Shown here in pieces: positions 11,518 through 21,962 of a stretch of DNA of 64,000 nucleotides. Position numbers and translations under genes: made by a program. The stretch's first letter is position 1, and each line of letters begins with the position of its first letter. Below the pieces are notes generated by a model. That model had not been told where the DNA came from, made no database searches, and saw only the letters and a list, made by a program, of their open reading frames with translations. This DNA is from Immersiella caudata (Eukaryota > Ascomycota > Sordariomycetes > Sordariales > Lasiosphaeriaceae). The DNA lies in NCBI GenBank assembly GCA_030512335.1, contig JAULSU010000007.1, positions 2,666,001 to 2,730,000 on the forward strand, in the 5' to 3' direction.

Positions 11518-11756
11518 TGCGCTTGTGGAAGAAAAAATGTTGATGGGAAAGGGCAATCAAACCTGGAGGAAATCTGAGACAGCTCCCTTTGATGTAGCCA
11601 TGTCCGAGGTTGGCGCCCAAACTCGTGCCCGATGGGTCTGCCCGATCGGGTCCAGTCTGCATTTCGCTGATGCAGTGGTATAGAACGGTTTGGATTTTCG
11701 AGGCTATCCGTCCAAACGCCTCATGCATGTCTCAGGAGCGGTTTGGCAGCGCACGA

Positions 11757-12290
11757 ATCATCGTTCTCTCCTGCCGTGTCGCTCGCTGGGGCGTCGGTGC
11801 GGTGGAACATTTGGAGCGAGGCACCGTCGGAGCTTTGGCGCTGCGACCACGCAGCAACAGAGCACAAAAGAACCCGCGCGACGCTGAACCGGAAGTTGCC
11901 CGATCGGCTTCATGGCTGACTCGATGCTGCGCAGCGCATGATGGGAGTTTGGGGTGGAGTTGAGAGGGAAGAAATCGTCGCTCGAACAGATTCTGAAAGC
12001 TACCTGTAATCCGCTTTACAGGTGGCTGTGACAGGGCTTCCTTCCTTGCCATGCAGCGACTGCACTTGCTTCGCAAAGACACAAAGTGCCTTTCCATCCT
12101 CGCTTTTGTCGCACAAGGGGAAGTCGCTTTTGCGTTCGAGCGCTGCAGACTCACTTCCCTGGTTGTCAAAGGGCGCGCCGCCAAGCAGCAGCTCGCCCAG
12201 CTTGCGAACCATACGGGCTACTCGAAGTCCAATTGAGCCATCGGTTGTCAGTTGGAAGAAGAAAAAAGGAACGCTGGCGGCAATTGGAGG
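11757..12290 (-). other. possible coding fragment related to 14100-14270
   Basis: Minus-strand reading from about 12290 gives PSNCRQR, then SIGLRVARMVRKLGELLLGG and a Cys/Lys-containing stretch to CKADY near 12003. A GTAGCT donor there could splice to SIESAMKPIGQL and run on to about 11757. A second segment around 14100-14270, on the other side of the kinase gene, reads PSNFRQR ... AIGLLGCMVWRQ and shares a near-identical 22-bp tract (12270-12291 and 14247-14268). The two copies therefore look paralogous, but I cannot build a complete gene from either. A further minus-strand frame (11728-11510, MHEAFGRIASKIQTVLYHC) may be another exon. The function is unknown. Confidence 0.3.
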
Positions 12291-12363
12291 GTACTATTCT
12301 CTCAACCGGCCTAGGTGCTCATGTCCTCCTCCGTCCATACCGCGAGGGGCTAGCTACCGACCG

Positions 12364-13867
12364 TCATGCAGACTTCAACCATTGCGCATCAAGCAGTTTG
12401 CCAGCACTGAGACGCTCTTCTGGGTCCAGCTTCACCATTGATTGTATGAAATCTAGAAAAGAGGTCTTTTCTGCTGCCGAGAGCTGCGGGTTCTGACTGA
12501 TCCGTTCGAGCGGGGATGGGGGAAATGTTGTTGGACTCAGAAGCTTGTCTAGAGATGAGTTAGCGCCACCTTTGCAAGTAACTAGCGTAGTTGCTCAGAC
12601 CCTCGTGGTCAAAGAACAGATCTCGGTGTTTAGACCTTGCCAGCAGCGATTTCGGCATGCGCCCCAGCACCGCTTCCATTTGAGCGAGATGGGCTTCGGC
12701 AGTGTACGGCGCCGTTGATGTCCAGGTGCCATCGAAGACGAGTGATCCTTCGGCCAATTCCCAGATCTGAAGAGTGTTTCAGGTCAGTTCAAAACAGCTG
12801 TCGTCGTCGTCGTCGACAGAGGAATATTTTGGCCAGCGTTCCAGATATCCACCTTCGAGTCCCATTCTACACCGAGGATGACCTCAGGGGCACGTAGCAT
12901 CTGCGGCTGAATCCAGTCTGTTAGATGCTTGTCGGTCCAGCTTGCTGTTCACCCCGAGTTAGTGCCGTGTAAGTGTTGCGCCGGGGACCGCTTCTCACCT
13001 GTGCCAAAATCTGCCAGCCTGACTGAAATGTCAGTTGCGGTTGCCAGATCTTCCTCGCCGGAAGAGAGCTGCTCAGAGGGTCGATAGAAGTCGTTCGGTG
13101 GAGCCAGAGATGGCAATTTCGAGGTGAAGACTTCTGACCGTGCGTGCTCAAACATTTTGTCGATTAGTGGAGTCTCAAGGAGGATGTTTTGCGGCTTGAT
13201 GTCTAGAGCAGTATGTCAGAGACAGCCATGCGGGTATAGGTCTGGTACTTTACCGGTGTGAATGATCCCACACTTGTCATGAAGAAAGTCGAGGGCGAGA
13301 AGGAGCCGAGCCGCGATCTTCTTCACCATAGGGAGGGGAATTCTAGCCTTTGGGAAGAGACGACGGCATTTGATCATATCAGGACCCATAGGCTTAGCGA
13401 CAAGGCACATGTGATTTCCATTGGGCCCGCGATGCCCGAACTCGTTCAACAGACTTAGGATATGATCTACCCCGGGGTGCGAAGTGTCGAGGGTTCGAAT
13501 GTGTCTCAGAATGTCCAGCTCAAAGGTATCGTGCCCATTCCCATACGACTCTGCTGTTAGGATCTTGAGCGCAACATGTTGGTTCGTCCTGGACTGTCAG
13601 ACAAATGTGGCTGGAGCGAAAAGGGTTGCGGCCAATTGGTGCTCACTTGAGATCGCAAGCAAGCCAGACGGTTGAGTAAGCACCATGTCCGAGCTTACGA
13701 AGTACCTTGTACCTGCCTCCATTGAAGACATCTCCGATACGCACAGGGTGGTAGCCGCCTGTGCAGTATCGCGAAAGAGCCTCCTCCGAGAATGCACGCA
13801 TTGGAGCTGGCGTTTGGGAAGACCGGTCAAAGGCCGACTTGAGCAGAGAAGCGCCACAGCTAGACAT
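12364..13867 (-). CDS. SRPK-like serine/threonine protein kinase
   Basis: Protein kinase of the fungal SRPK type. Exons on the minus strand are 13867-13647, 13588-13254, 13202-12999, 12944 to about 12828, 12766-12601 and 12548-12364. Motifs in order: glycine loop LGHGAYSTVWLA, VAIK-type Lys in HVALKIL, catalytic loop HTDIKPQNILLE (Asp and Asn present), DFGT, APEVILG, DIW (subdomain IX), then WELAEGSLVFDGTW and a C-terminal lobe ending LDPEERLSAGKLLDAQWL. All junctions fit GT-AG introns except the one between the APE/DIW exon and the WELAEG exon. There the frame runs on to an in-frame stop and the only GT sites give the wrong phase, next to a (CGA)n/(TCG)n tract. So the gene may be functional through an unusual site or broken there. 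Start ATG 13867 precedes the kinase domain by about 45 residues. Confidence 0.78.
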
Positions 13868-15135
13868 GCTCGCGTTTCCGATTAAATATCGGATACGGAA
13901 CAAAGAACCGCCCTCCAAGTGTTTGGTGACGCTGGGGTGCTGTGGCGGAAAGAAGATTTAAAGCGGAGAAGGCTCAAATTTCAACGCCGTCAGGTGTTGA
14001 TCAGGCCTTGCTGACGTAACCATTAATGCAGCCTGGAGTCGAGGGCTAGCCCCAAAGAGGGCCCTCTTTTTGCCTTTTTAGTGAACAAAGGAAATAGGAA
14101 TCAGTCTCCATAACATTGCCAACAAGCACTGCAGACTCCGTACCTAGCGCCTGTCCATTGTCGCCAAACCATGCAGCCAAGCAGTCCAATCGCGATGCGC
14201 AGCTCGCTGGTGATGCAAACCACCGACAACAGACGGCCAAACAAGAAACGCTGGCGGAAATTGGAGGGTCCCATGAGGATGGTTGCGCCCCACGTGTCAG
14301 GGACTATATGCGGCACAGGGCGACGAACAGGGGTTGAAGTTTGGTACAAGCTCTTCAGTCATGCGCATTCCAGGGCTGACCGTGGCGATGGGTTGTCAGT
14401 CTGCCTTTGGGCAGACTTTCGTTGTTTGGGTAGGTCTGTAAGCGCTAATCGATAATCGTTCATGACATCACATTGATTCCCGTTTTACATGGCATAGAAC
14501 CCCTGAGGATGTCACTAAGGTAGTTCTATTTCAGGTTGTTACTTGAGCTCAAAAATGTGAAGAAACCGAGACTGGTATTGCAAACGTGGTCTTCACAAGG
14601 AGATAAACTCAATTGACTGTTTAACCCAGGTCCGTTCCCGAGGATGCCCCTGCTTTATACTTCCTTCCCGAGGATGCCCCTGCTTTAAACTTCCTTCCCA
14701 GGTTGGTAGTATCTGGTTATGCATCCGAGTCCCGCCGCTTGTGCCTGCTGCGCCGCAGGGCAGGGCGTGGGACTCAACCAAAAACGATCCATGTCCCGCG
14801 CCGTACACTGACGCTCGACGTACGTGAGCGAGATTGCGGTTGGATCTAGCTCCCACATGACGTTGAATCATCCCAAACGTGAAATCGATAGTTCCATCTG
14901 TGCTGACTGTGCGGCGTTCTACGATAAGCACAGCCATGCTGGAACTAGACTGTAGCCTCCTAGTGTGACGAAACTTGACACCTGGTTGGAAGAAAGTACG
15001 CTTAGCCCTATTTCCCACCACCTGTAGGAATAACAGTTCGAACGAGGGGTATTAATAGCCATGCCGTCACCACCATGATCTCAAAAGTACTGCCTTCACC
15101 ATCGCCACAGCCTGTCGCTCAAGCCACTCGTTCCA
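13868..15135. other. intergenic, with weak minus-strand frames
   Basis: About 1.27 kb between the kinase and tyrosinase starts. It holds the second copy of the PSN(F/C)RQR-type segment (14101-14270, minus) and a 142-codon minus frame at 14593-15021 that contains a 30-bp tandem duplication. Neither has a recognisable domain. The interval must also contain both divergent promoters; no strong TATA box is seen directly before the tyrosinase ATG. Confidence 0.4.
14635..14694. repeat. 30-bp tandem duplication (2 units)
   Basis: Units 14635-14664 and 14665-14694 differ at a single site (TATAC versus TAAAC). The unit starts TTCCCGAGGATGCCCC. Because the unit is a multiple of three, the overlapping minus-strand frame at 14593-15021 reads the peptide GS(L/I)KQGHPRE twice. 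Confidence 0.85.
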
Positions 15136-16206
15136 ATGAAATTCCTCCTCCTCGCTACACTCGCCACAGCCGCACTGGCTCTCCCATCGGATCCCCTCAG
15201 TGCACGCCAGAAAAAGACATGCACCAACCCCAAACTGCGCAAAGACTGGGCCAAAGCCACCAACGCGGAAAAGAAGTCCTACATCGACGCCGTCCTCTGC
15301 CTTGCCACCAAGCCCTCCAGGCTGAAAGTCCCAACCCACAGCACACTCTACGATGACTTTGCCTGGGTCCACGCTAAGCTCACCGACCCACAGAGAAGTG
15401 CGAACTCCCCCCCTTTCCCACCCCCATATACTAACCTCCCCAGTCCACGCCGAACCCGTGTTCCTCCCCTGGCACCGCTACTTCGTCCAAGTCTACGAAG
15501 ACGCCCTCCATTCCTGCGGCTACACCGGCGCCGCCATGTACTGGGACTGGACCGCCGACTGGGCCGCCCCGTCCAAAGCCGCCGTCTGGAATCCCGTCCT
15601 CGGCTTCGGCGGCAACGGAAGCGACTCTGCCGATGGCAACGGGCCCTTGAAGCTTCGCATTGCAGACGGCCCCTTCCGTAACTTGCGCCCGACGTACTGG
15701 AACGGGGATGTTGATCCGCATTGGTTGAGCCGTGATTGGGCGCCGGCGTATCCGGGGCAGCCAGAGTTGATTGGGAATGCGTATAGCCCGAGTATCATGG
15801 AGGAGGTCTTCTCGTGGACGGAGTACGAGAGGTTTTGGCCGGCGTTGGAGTCGTCGCCTCATGGGGGTCTCCATGCGGGTGTGGGTGGTGGAAGGGGTGA
15901 TATGGGGCCTACCTCGTCGCCGAATGGTAAGTTATCATTTTGTTCCTTGTATGTATGGGGAGATGTGAGTGCTAACCATCTGAGATAGACCCCATCTTCT
16001 TTCTTCACCATGCCATGGTCGATAAGCTTTGGTGGGAGTGGCAGCGGGCCGACCGCGATAACCGCATCAATGCGTACAAGGGGATGCGGAATGATGGGCA
16101 AGAGGCTTCATTGGAGGATATGATGCCGATGCTGAAACTTGCGCCGGATGCCAAGGTGAAGGACTACATAGATACCGAGGGAGGCGCGCTTTGCTATAAG
16201 TATTAG
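15136..16206 (+). CDS. secreted tyrosinase (common central domain), 320 aa
   Basis: Type-3 copper enzyme, expected to oxidise phenols to quinones. Three exons (15136-15397, 15444-15926, 15989-16206) give exactly 321 codons. A signal peptide (MKFLLLATLATAALALPSDP) is followed by the mature domain. CuA ligands are visible as His79 (WVHAKL), His89 (RIHAEP) and His98 in FLPWHRY; His89 is created next to the first splice junction. CuB ligands are His227 and His231 (SPHGGLHAGVGG) and one of the pair in DPIFFLHHAMVDKLWW (about 255-256). At 320 aa it is a short form that lacks the long C-terminal shielding domain of classical tyrosinases. It matches the compact secreted fungal group, some of which act on secondary metabolites. 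Substrate unknown. Confidence 0.92.
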
Positions 16207-16786
16207 ACTGGCGTTTCTTGTTGCGTTTTGTCTCACATATGGGCGTTCTTGGAGTCAGAATAAATTTTTTTCGTCTTTTCGGAAGCTGGCTGTGATCGAT
16301 GCAAACACGAATTCAATTTTCTTGGCAAGGAAGGGAGGGCTTAACAGCTGCGGAAAGTGGAGTCAAAGGTCAACAGTGGGGTCCAAAGGGCCGTCCCGAT
16401 CCTGAGAACATCCACTTTCAACGACATCCCTAAATTTCCAAGCAAAACGATGGGCTAAACGGTCTTTGTTCTCGTCTTTCACTTCAGGTCAAACGCACAA
16501 TGTAATATCCCTTGGCCGAACAAACCATTGATAGGCCAAGAAATATTCCGCATCAGGGCGTTATCATGAGTGGCTGCGGCACGGCTTCCAAGTCGCTAGC
16601 GGCTGGGCCGGTGCAACCACCCCTGCATCGTTGCAACCTACGACTTCAGCCCGGCTCGCTACCGACGACCTCGACCTTTAAATAAGACGGCGTAATGTTC
16701 GTCCGCTTCAATCTTATTCTCAACTTCATCTCAAACTTCAACTCACCTCACGCTCGATCGTCAACCCTCACCACTCGAGAATCACC
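16207..16786. other. intergenic between tyrosinase and HET genes
   Basis: About 580 bp holding the tyrosinase 3' region and the promoter and leader of the HET gene. No open frame of interest. The last 60 nt before the HET start are C/T/A-rich and G-poor, like a fungal 5' untranslated leader. Confidence 0.5.
16677..16685 (+). promoter_or_regulatory. TATA-like box for HET gene
   Basis: TTTAAATAA lies about 105 bp before the ATG at 16787 and is followed by a pyrimidine-rich, ATG-free leader. Position and context fit a core promoter. Confidence 0.5.
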
Positions 16787-19174
16787 ATGATGCCCCTCCG
16801 CCTCCTCACCCACTCCAAAGCCACCTCCTCCTTCCTCGTCTTCACCCCCACCAACCCGCTCCCCTACGACATCCTCTCCTACACCTGGCGGTCTGCGCTC
16901 CACGCCGAAGACGACGACGCCCCGCCACCGCCCCCATACGACACCGGCATCGCCAACATATCATGGCGCGTCAAAGTCCACCCCCTCAAGATCGCACAGA
17001 TCAAGGCCTTCATGATCAACTCCGGCATCGAGTACCTCTGGGTGGACGCGCTATGCATTAACCAAGACGATGAGGTTGAAGTCACAGGGGAGATGGAGAA
17101 GATGTACTATTACTACACGGGTGCGGATAGGTGCCACATATTGTTGGACATGGAGGAGGCGTGGGATCCGCATGGGATTGTGGAGGAGTTGAGGTTTGTG
17201 GATCATATCATGGGGTGGATGGGGGGGAGTGTAGTTGCGGGGTGAGTGTCCCCTTTTCGATGCTCCAGGGCTGGTTCCCAGCGTGTGGCGTCTCTGCTAA
17301 CACGTATCAGAGAAGCGCGCCTGACGGACAACATGGTGGCGCAGATGAAGACGTGGACCGACGCGGAGAGATGGGGGTTTGAGATGGACAAGTCGGCTGT
17401 CCGCGGGGCTGGGTTCGAACCGGGCGTGATCAACTGCTACGCCACCAACGTGAAGCGGATCCAGGGGCTCTTCGATCATCTCTATTTCGGCCGTGTTTGG
17501 ACCTTCCAGGAGATGTTGTTGGGAAAGAATGTGATGCTTTGGACAGTGAGCTCGCCAGCTGACGAGGAGAAGGTTGATGTGCGGTGCATTGGGGAGTTGG
17601 ATACGTGGATGGATTTGGCCTCTGACGCAGCGGACAAGGCGGTGAAGCTGTTTGACTGGATATCGAAGAGCAGGGTGATCAAATCAGCGGCCGTGTTTGC
17701 GATTCTCGGGCTGATCGGGGAGGACATTCTAATCCTGGCCGACCTGAGGACTCAAGTCAGGGGAATCATATCCGCGCGAACGGACATAGTGAGCGGCGGG
17801 CCGCGGTGGTGGGTTGACAACCACATGGGCGTGGCCAATGTCTTCTCAGCCATCTCCTTCCGGCAACGCAAGGCAAAGGTTGTGCACGACACATTCCGAG
17901 GACTCCTCGGCGTGTTCCAAGGGCTGTTCACATCAGAGGAGATGCGCCGGGATCTGACCGGGACAGACATCAACGCCATGTCGTTCGCCTTTTTCAAGCA
18001 ACTATCCATCAAGACTGGGCGGGCATGGACACGCCTGGTGACAAGCAGCGGCGAACGCGGCGCATGGGATTGGATCCCCGTCGTTGCGAACCATAACCGC
18101 CCGCTCACAACCGACGTCTTCTCGGGAGTTGTGCATCTTGGACGCCTCAAGCCCGATGGCATGGCCAAGGTGGAAGCCCGAACCGGAATCCTCGGCACGC
18201 CAAAGAAGTACGCTACTCTCACTCTCCGCCAGGAGACCGGAAACCCCACTGGCATGCGCTTCACCTTCCGCGGCTGCAACTGCGGCAAGACAGTTAAAAC
18301 CGGTCTGTTCAGCAAGGAACCCATCCCCCTCAACGACCAAAGCGAGCGCGTCTCGCGAGACCAAACCGGCCGCACCCTCGTGCACTGCGCGACCATCCTC
18401 GGAGCTATCCTCGATCCCGCAGGCGACATGGTCGAGTTCAAGCGCCGACTGCTAAAGACACTGGAGCCATGGTGGTACATCACGGACCGCAACGCCAAAC
18501 CCGCCGAGTGGTGGGATCGCTGTGTGAGCGGCACCGGCTGGGCATCCCCGCCGCCACAAAAGTTTAGGGTGCATAACCGGTCGATGGACGTCTACATGGA
18601 GGACATTTTTGAGTGCGGCTCGAGGCTTTACAACGAGACGACTCGGTCGATTACTTGCGAGTTGACCATCGACCAGTGCGGCTGTAAGATCACGGGGCCT
18701 TTTGCGCTCATCATGGAGGCCATTGCAGCAGTCGACGGCGGAGTACTCGGCGGACAGATGGAGGCATCCGATCCAGACGGGAGGATCATTCTTCGGGACG
18801 GGTTGGGACTGGCCCAGGTCGGGGATATCGACAGGCCGTTTCACCTGGTTGCGTTTCAGGGGGAGGTCGGGACGTACAAGTCGTACTCGGCGAGGTGCAG
18901 GAGCACCAAGAAGGATAAGCCGGTGCCGGATAAGATTGATAAGAAGATGGGGAGAGAGCCGTGGCCGAAGGCGAGGGCGTTGGTGAGAGCAGACTTTCGA
19001 CATGAGTTTACAGACATGGCGAGGGACTATGGGTATGTCGAGACGGGGGCGGGAAACTTGCTGATATCTAGGAACCACCCGATGGACAAGTACCGAGTTG
19101 TGGGAGTCTGTATTGACGGGCCGCGAGCGATGGATACGAAGACGATTGATGCGAAGGGTGTGACAGTCCGATGA
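16787..19174 (+). CDS. HET-domain (heterokaryon incompatibility-like) protein, 772 aa
   Basis: Two exons (16787-17241 and 17311-19174, intron GTGAGT...ATCAG) give 773 codons. The N-terminus carries the HET hallmarks: YDILSYTWRS (block 1) and YLWVDALCINQDDEVE (block 2), then a GRVWTFQEMLLG block matching the usual RxWxxQE motif. The remaining 500 residues are unassigned and contain no ankyrin, WD40 or NACHT signature. A Cys-containing segment (FRGCNCGKTVKTG, TIDQCGCKITG) is unusual. HET proteins trigger or regulate cell death after non-self fusion in some fungi, but most family members have no known role, so function is inferred by domain only. MM at the start leaves the exact start ambiguous by one codon. 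Confidence 0.88.
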
Positions 19175-19705
19175 GACATTATGGCTGCTCGCCGGGTTTA
19201 TATTGTACCAGTACGACTTCAAGTCTCACGTTCTCTTGTACAGGTTGGTCGCTCTCTTGTACAATCTGATTAATTCCCAGTGTTGTCATTTCTTCGACTC
19301 TGCTCAGCGTTTTTCAACTCCCGCAGGGCATTGAATCCGAGCAAGGAAGGCGATTGGAGCGCATAACCTGTCGCCTTCGCACTGGTTGATCCCGTCGCAC
19401 CCAGGTGCCGAAAGTAGATGTAACAGAGGCCGGTTACTGGTCTCTCACAGGTCAAAATAGAGCGACTAATATATTTCGGTTGCCGGTTTCGTTTCCCGAA
19501 GCTCAACGTTGATGTCAACCTCTCAGCTATATCGGTCCCTGCAGCTTTCTCGGATCAAGCCGAGAACGTAACCGGGATGGAGATTCACCACCCTGGTTTA
19601 TAAAACCTGCCCCCGAGCATTCAAAACAATGCCGGATTCGCCCCTCCACCGTGCACAACTGAGTCGCCTCTCCCGAACCCTTTCAAGCCCTCACCTCCAG
19701 CTAAA
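19175..19705. other. intergenic, promoter of secreted Cys-rich gene
   Basis: About 530 bp with no supported gene. It contains the HET 3' end and, near its right end, a TATA box and a C/T-rich leader for the gene at 19706. Confidence 0.5.
19599..19605 (+). promoter_or_regulatory. TATA box for secreted Cys-rich gene
   Basis: TATAAAA located 101-107 bp before ATG 19706, followed by a CT-rich leader. This is the clearest TATA element in the window and suggests inducible expression. Confidence 0.6.
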
Positions 19706-20420
19706 ATGCATTTCACCCTCCTTCCACCCCTCCTCCTCCTCCTCCTCCTCCTCCTCCAAACCACCCCCGCAACATCCTCCCCCACCCCCACCCCCAACCC
19801 TCAAAACACCCCCCGTCAAAACGACTACCTCCCCGTCGGCCTGCAATGCCCTAAAGGCGGTCCTACCTGCGACCGATCCCGAGGCCTGGTCATGTACTGC
19901 GCAAACGAACAACTAGTCTGCTCCTTTGGCAACATGGCCACCTTCCCTGTGGGCAAGTGCTCTGAATGCCTGGGGTCCATCTGCGCAAAATCCTCGGATG
20001 ATTATGCCGGAGACAAAAGGAAGAGTACATGCGAGTCGCGGAAGAAAAAGAGGGGGGAGGTGCCGCTGCACGTGCTGGTGGAGAGGGAGGTTATGGAGCG
20101 GCAGGCGTCGAGGTGTCAGGCGCAGTGGGAGTGTGCGTGTACGGCGTTTGATGGGAAGGGGTATTACACGCGGGGCAAGGGGGGGATGTGTCCGGTGAAT
20201 GAGGGGGCGTATGAGTCTTGTACGGAGGAGGGCGGGTTTTTGGTAAGTTTCACCCTGGAGACTGGAGGTCGGAGGACAGGGGGGTGGTGGATTGGATGAT
20301 GGATTGCTGACTGGATGGTAGTGCATTTTTGGGTGCAGGAGTGAGCTGCTAAAGGGGTTTACGAATGAGAAGTGCGAGGCGCTGTTTCCGGGGACGAGGG
20401 CGGTGTGTAGGGCGGTCTGA
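19706..20420 (+). CDS. small secreted cysteine-rich protein, 211 aa
   Basis: Two exons (19706-20242 and 20322-20420; intron GTAAGT...GGTAG) give exactly 212 codons. The signal peptide core is an uninterrupted run of Leu (PPLLLLLLLLL) encoded by a CTC repeat, followed by a Ser/Thr/Pro-rich linker. The mature part has about 17 Cys, many in short-spaced pairs (KCSECLGSIC, WECACTAF, LCIFGC). A Lys/Arg-rich stretch (RKKKRGE) in the middle could be a processing or binding site. I do not recognise the family. Size, signal peptide and Cys density match fungal effector-like or antimicrobial secreted proteins; this is inference. The last Cys cluster lies in the second exon, which supports the splice. 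Confidence 0.78.
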
Positions 20421-20794
20421 GATTTTTGTAGGGGGCGAAGACAGGCAAGGTCGTGACCTTGCGGGGGATTATCAGAGGTCAACAGGGTTCTTCCGTTTTA
20501 GCAGAAACCACAATGAGCCGACACAGCCAAAGTGTGAGTTGGTGACAAGGAACGTGTGTGTGATGTGTGAGAAGTAAGAAAGCCCGCGGAATTCCGGCAT
20601 CCACTCCTGTTAGTCAGAGGCTTAAAGGGCGGAATGTCTGGAGACGTCCCAAGCATCCGATGTAGAGTAGGTAGGTGGAAGACAAACCACCGTCTACCAA
20701 TTGAAATCCCATATTTCTGCACCGGGTCTATGCCATCGCTGTAATCCCAACAGGGAATCCATCGTTCCTTCCACATTAGCCCTTGCCACCCCTT

Positions 20795-21676
20795 TCACTT
20801 CTGGCCGCTCAAGTTGAGCCTTGCTATCAGCCATTTCGCGAACCCAGGCCCTTCAAGATCTTCACCCCCCTCACCGTCAGACAGCTGCTCCTCGTCTCTA
20901 GCTGGACAGCCACTCGAGCTAGATTTCTTCAGCGTCTTCATGCAACCCTGACAAGTTCTCATGCCGCAACGAGGGCACTTGTGAGCGGTCTTGCTCTTCA
21001 TTCTACACTTCAGTTGACATGTAAACCCCTTTTTTCGTGTGGCTTACTCGTTCCCAGATCGCGGAGTGGCTGCATTCTTTGTCGACTGATCCCTCTTTCC
21101 AACTCTGCTTCTCCTCCTTCCAGCGCTCTCGTAGCGCTTGACGGCGTTCGCGTCACGTCTTGATCCGCCGCTTCCTGGCCAATTCTCGCCTGACCTCCTC
21201 GGGCGGTGGAACTCGGGATCCAGGCCTATGCACGTCTTGTCGCGGAGGTGCTTCTCCGTCACACCTTCGAGCTTGCGCGCACACGTCTTTCTGATGCGGT
21301 TCGCTTCGCGCACCCGGTCCCACAAGTCAAGCCGGTCGAAAATAGCGTACGTTCTTGTGCGCTTCTCCGCCCACGCGGCTTGGAATAGGCTTTGGAGAAA
21401 TGGCATGTGAAGAGGGTTTCGATACGAGTTGGCACGGCCCATGATGCTATTCTTGGCCTTCAGGAGGTCTCCCTCCATTGGGCGGAACGGGGACAGCACT
21501 TCGACAGGGCAGGAGCGGTATCTACTCCCACGGTAGCGCGACTGCTGCACCTCGAGGAGTTCCTTCCGCCAAAAAGAAGGTTCGAAGATGTGGGCGAAGG
21601 GCAGCCAATAATAGCTGCTGACGGCCCCGGTTCTCCGAGTTAGCCGCTGCGCCACGTGCTTTGGTTGACAGAGCAT
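20795..21676 (-). CDS. hypothetical protein with Cys4 motif, 278 aa
   Basis: Two minus-strand exons, 21676-21048 and 21002-20795, joined by a 45-nt intron (GTAAGC...TGTAG) that restores frame as GNE-MKSKTAHK. The N-terminal two thirds is basic and helical (AWAEKRTRTYAIFDRLDLW, RVREANRIRKTCARKLEGV). The second exon carries CPRCGMRTCQGC, a C-x2-C-x4-C-x2-C arrangement that could bind one zinc ion, followed by an acidic tail (DEEQLSDGEGGEDLEG). This pattern resembles compact zinc ribbons or half-RING motifs but I cannot assign a family. The splice joining a Cys motif to the long first frame is the main support for a real gene. Confidence 0.5.
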
Positions 21677-21962
21677 CTACTGTACTAACACACGCACCCC
21701 GGCTGACCGCTGGGTGTCATCCGCACCCATCCACTGCGTTATCACCCGGACTGCGCCCAGTAGAAGCACCGGCAGCTGGAGATGATGTTTGCCTGCACGG
21801 GCGAGGGCAGCGGCACGCTGCCCGCTGTTGAGGATGCAGGTGGGGCCGGGGGAGATGTTGAAGAAACCAAATCAAGTGCGCCAAAAAGCTCAAGAATGTC
21901 CATGTCGCATAATATATATATACATATATTATCTACTCTTGCTATAATCTACCGGACTCAGA

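Noticed and set aside
17752..19222. Long minus-strand frames of about 256-260 codons
   Set aside because: They mirror the HET gene coding strand and show no motifs or hydrophobic pattern; the HET reading has clear domain blocks.
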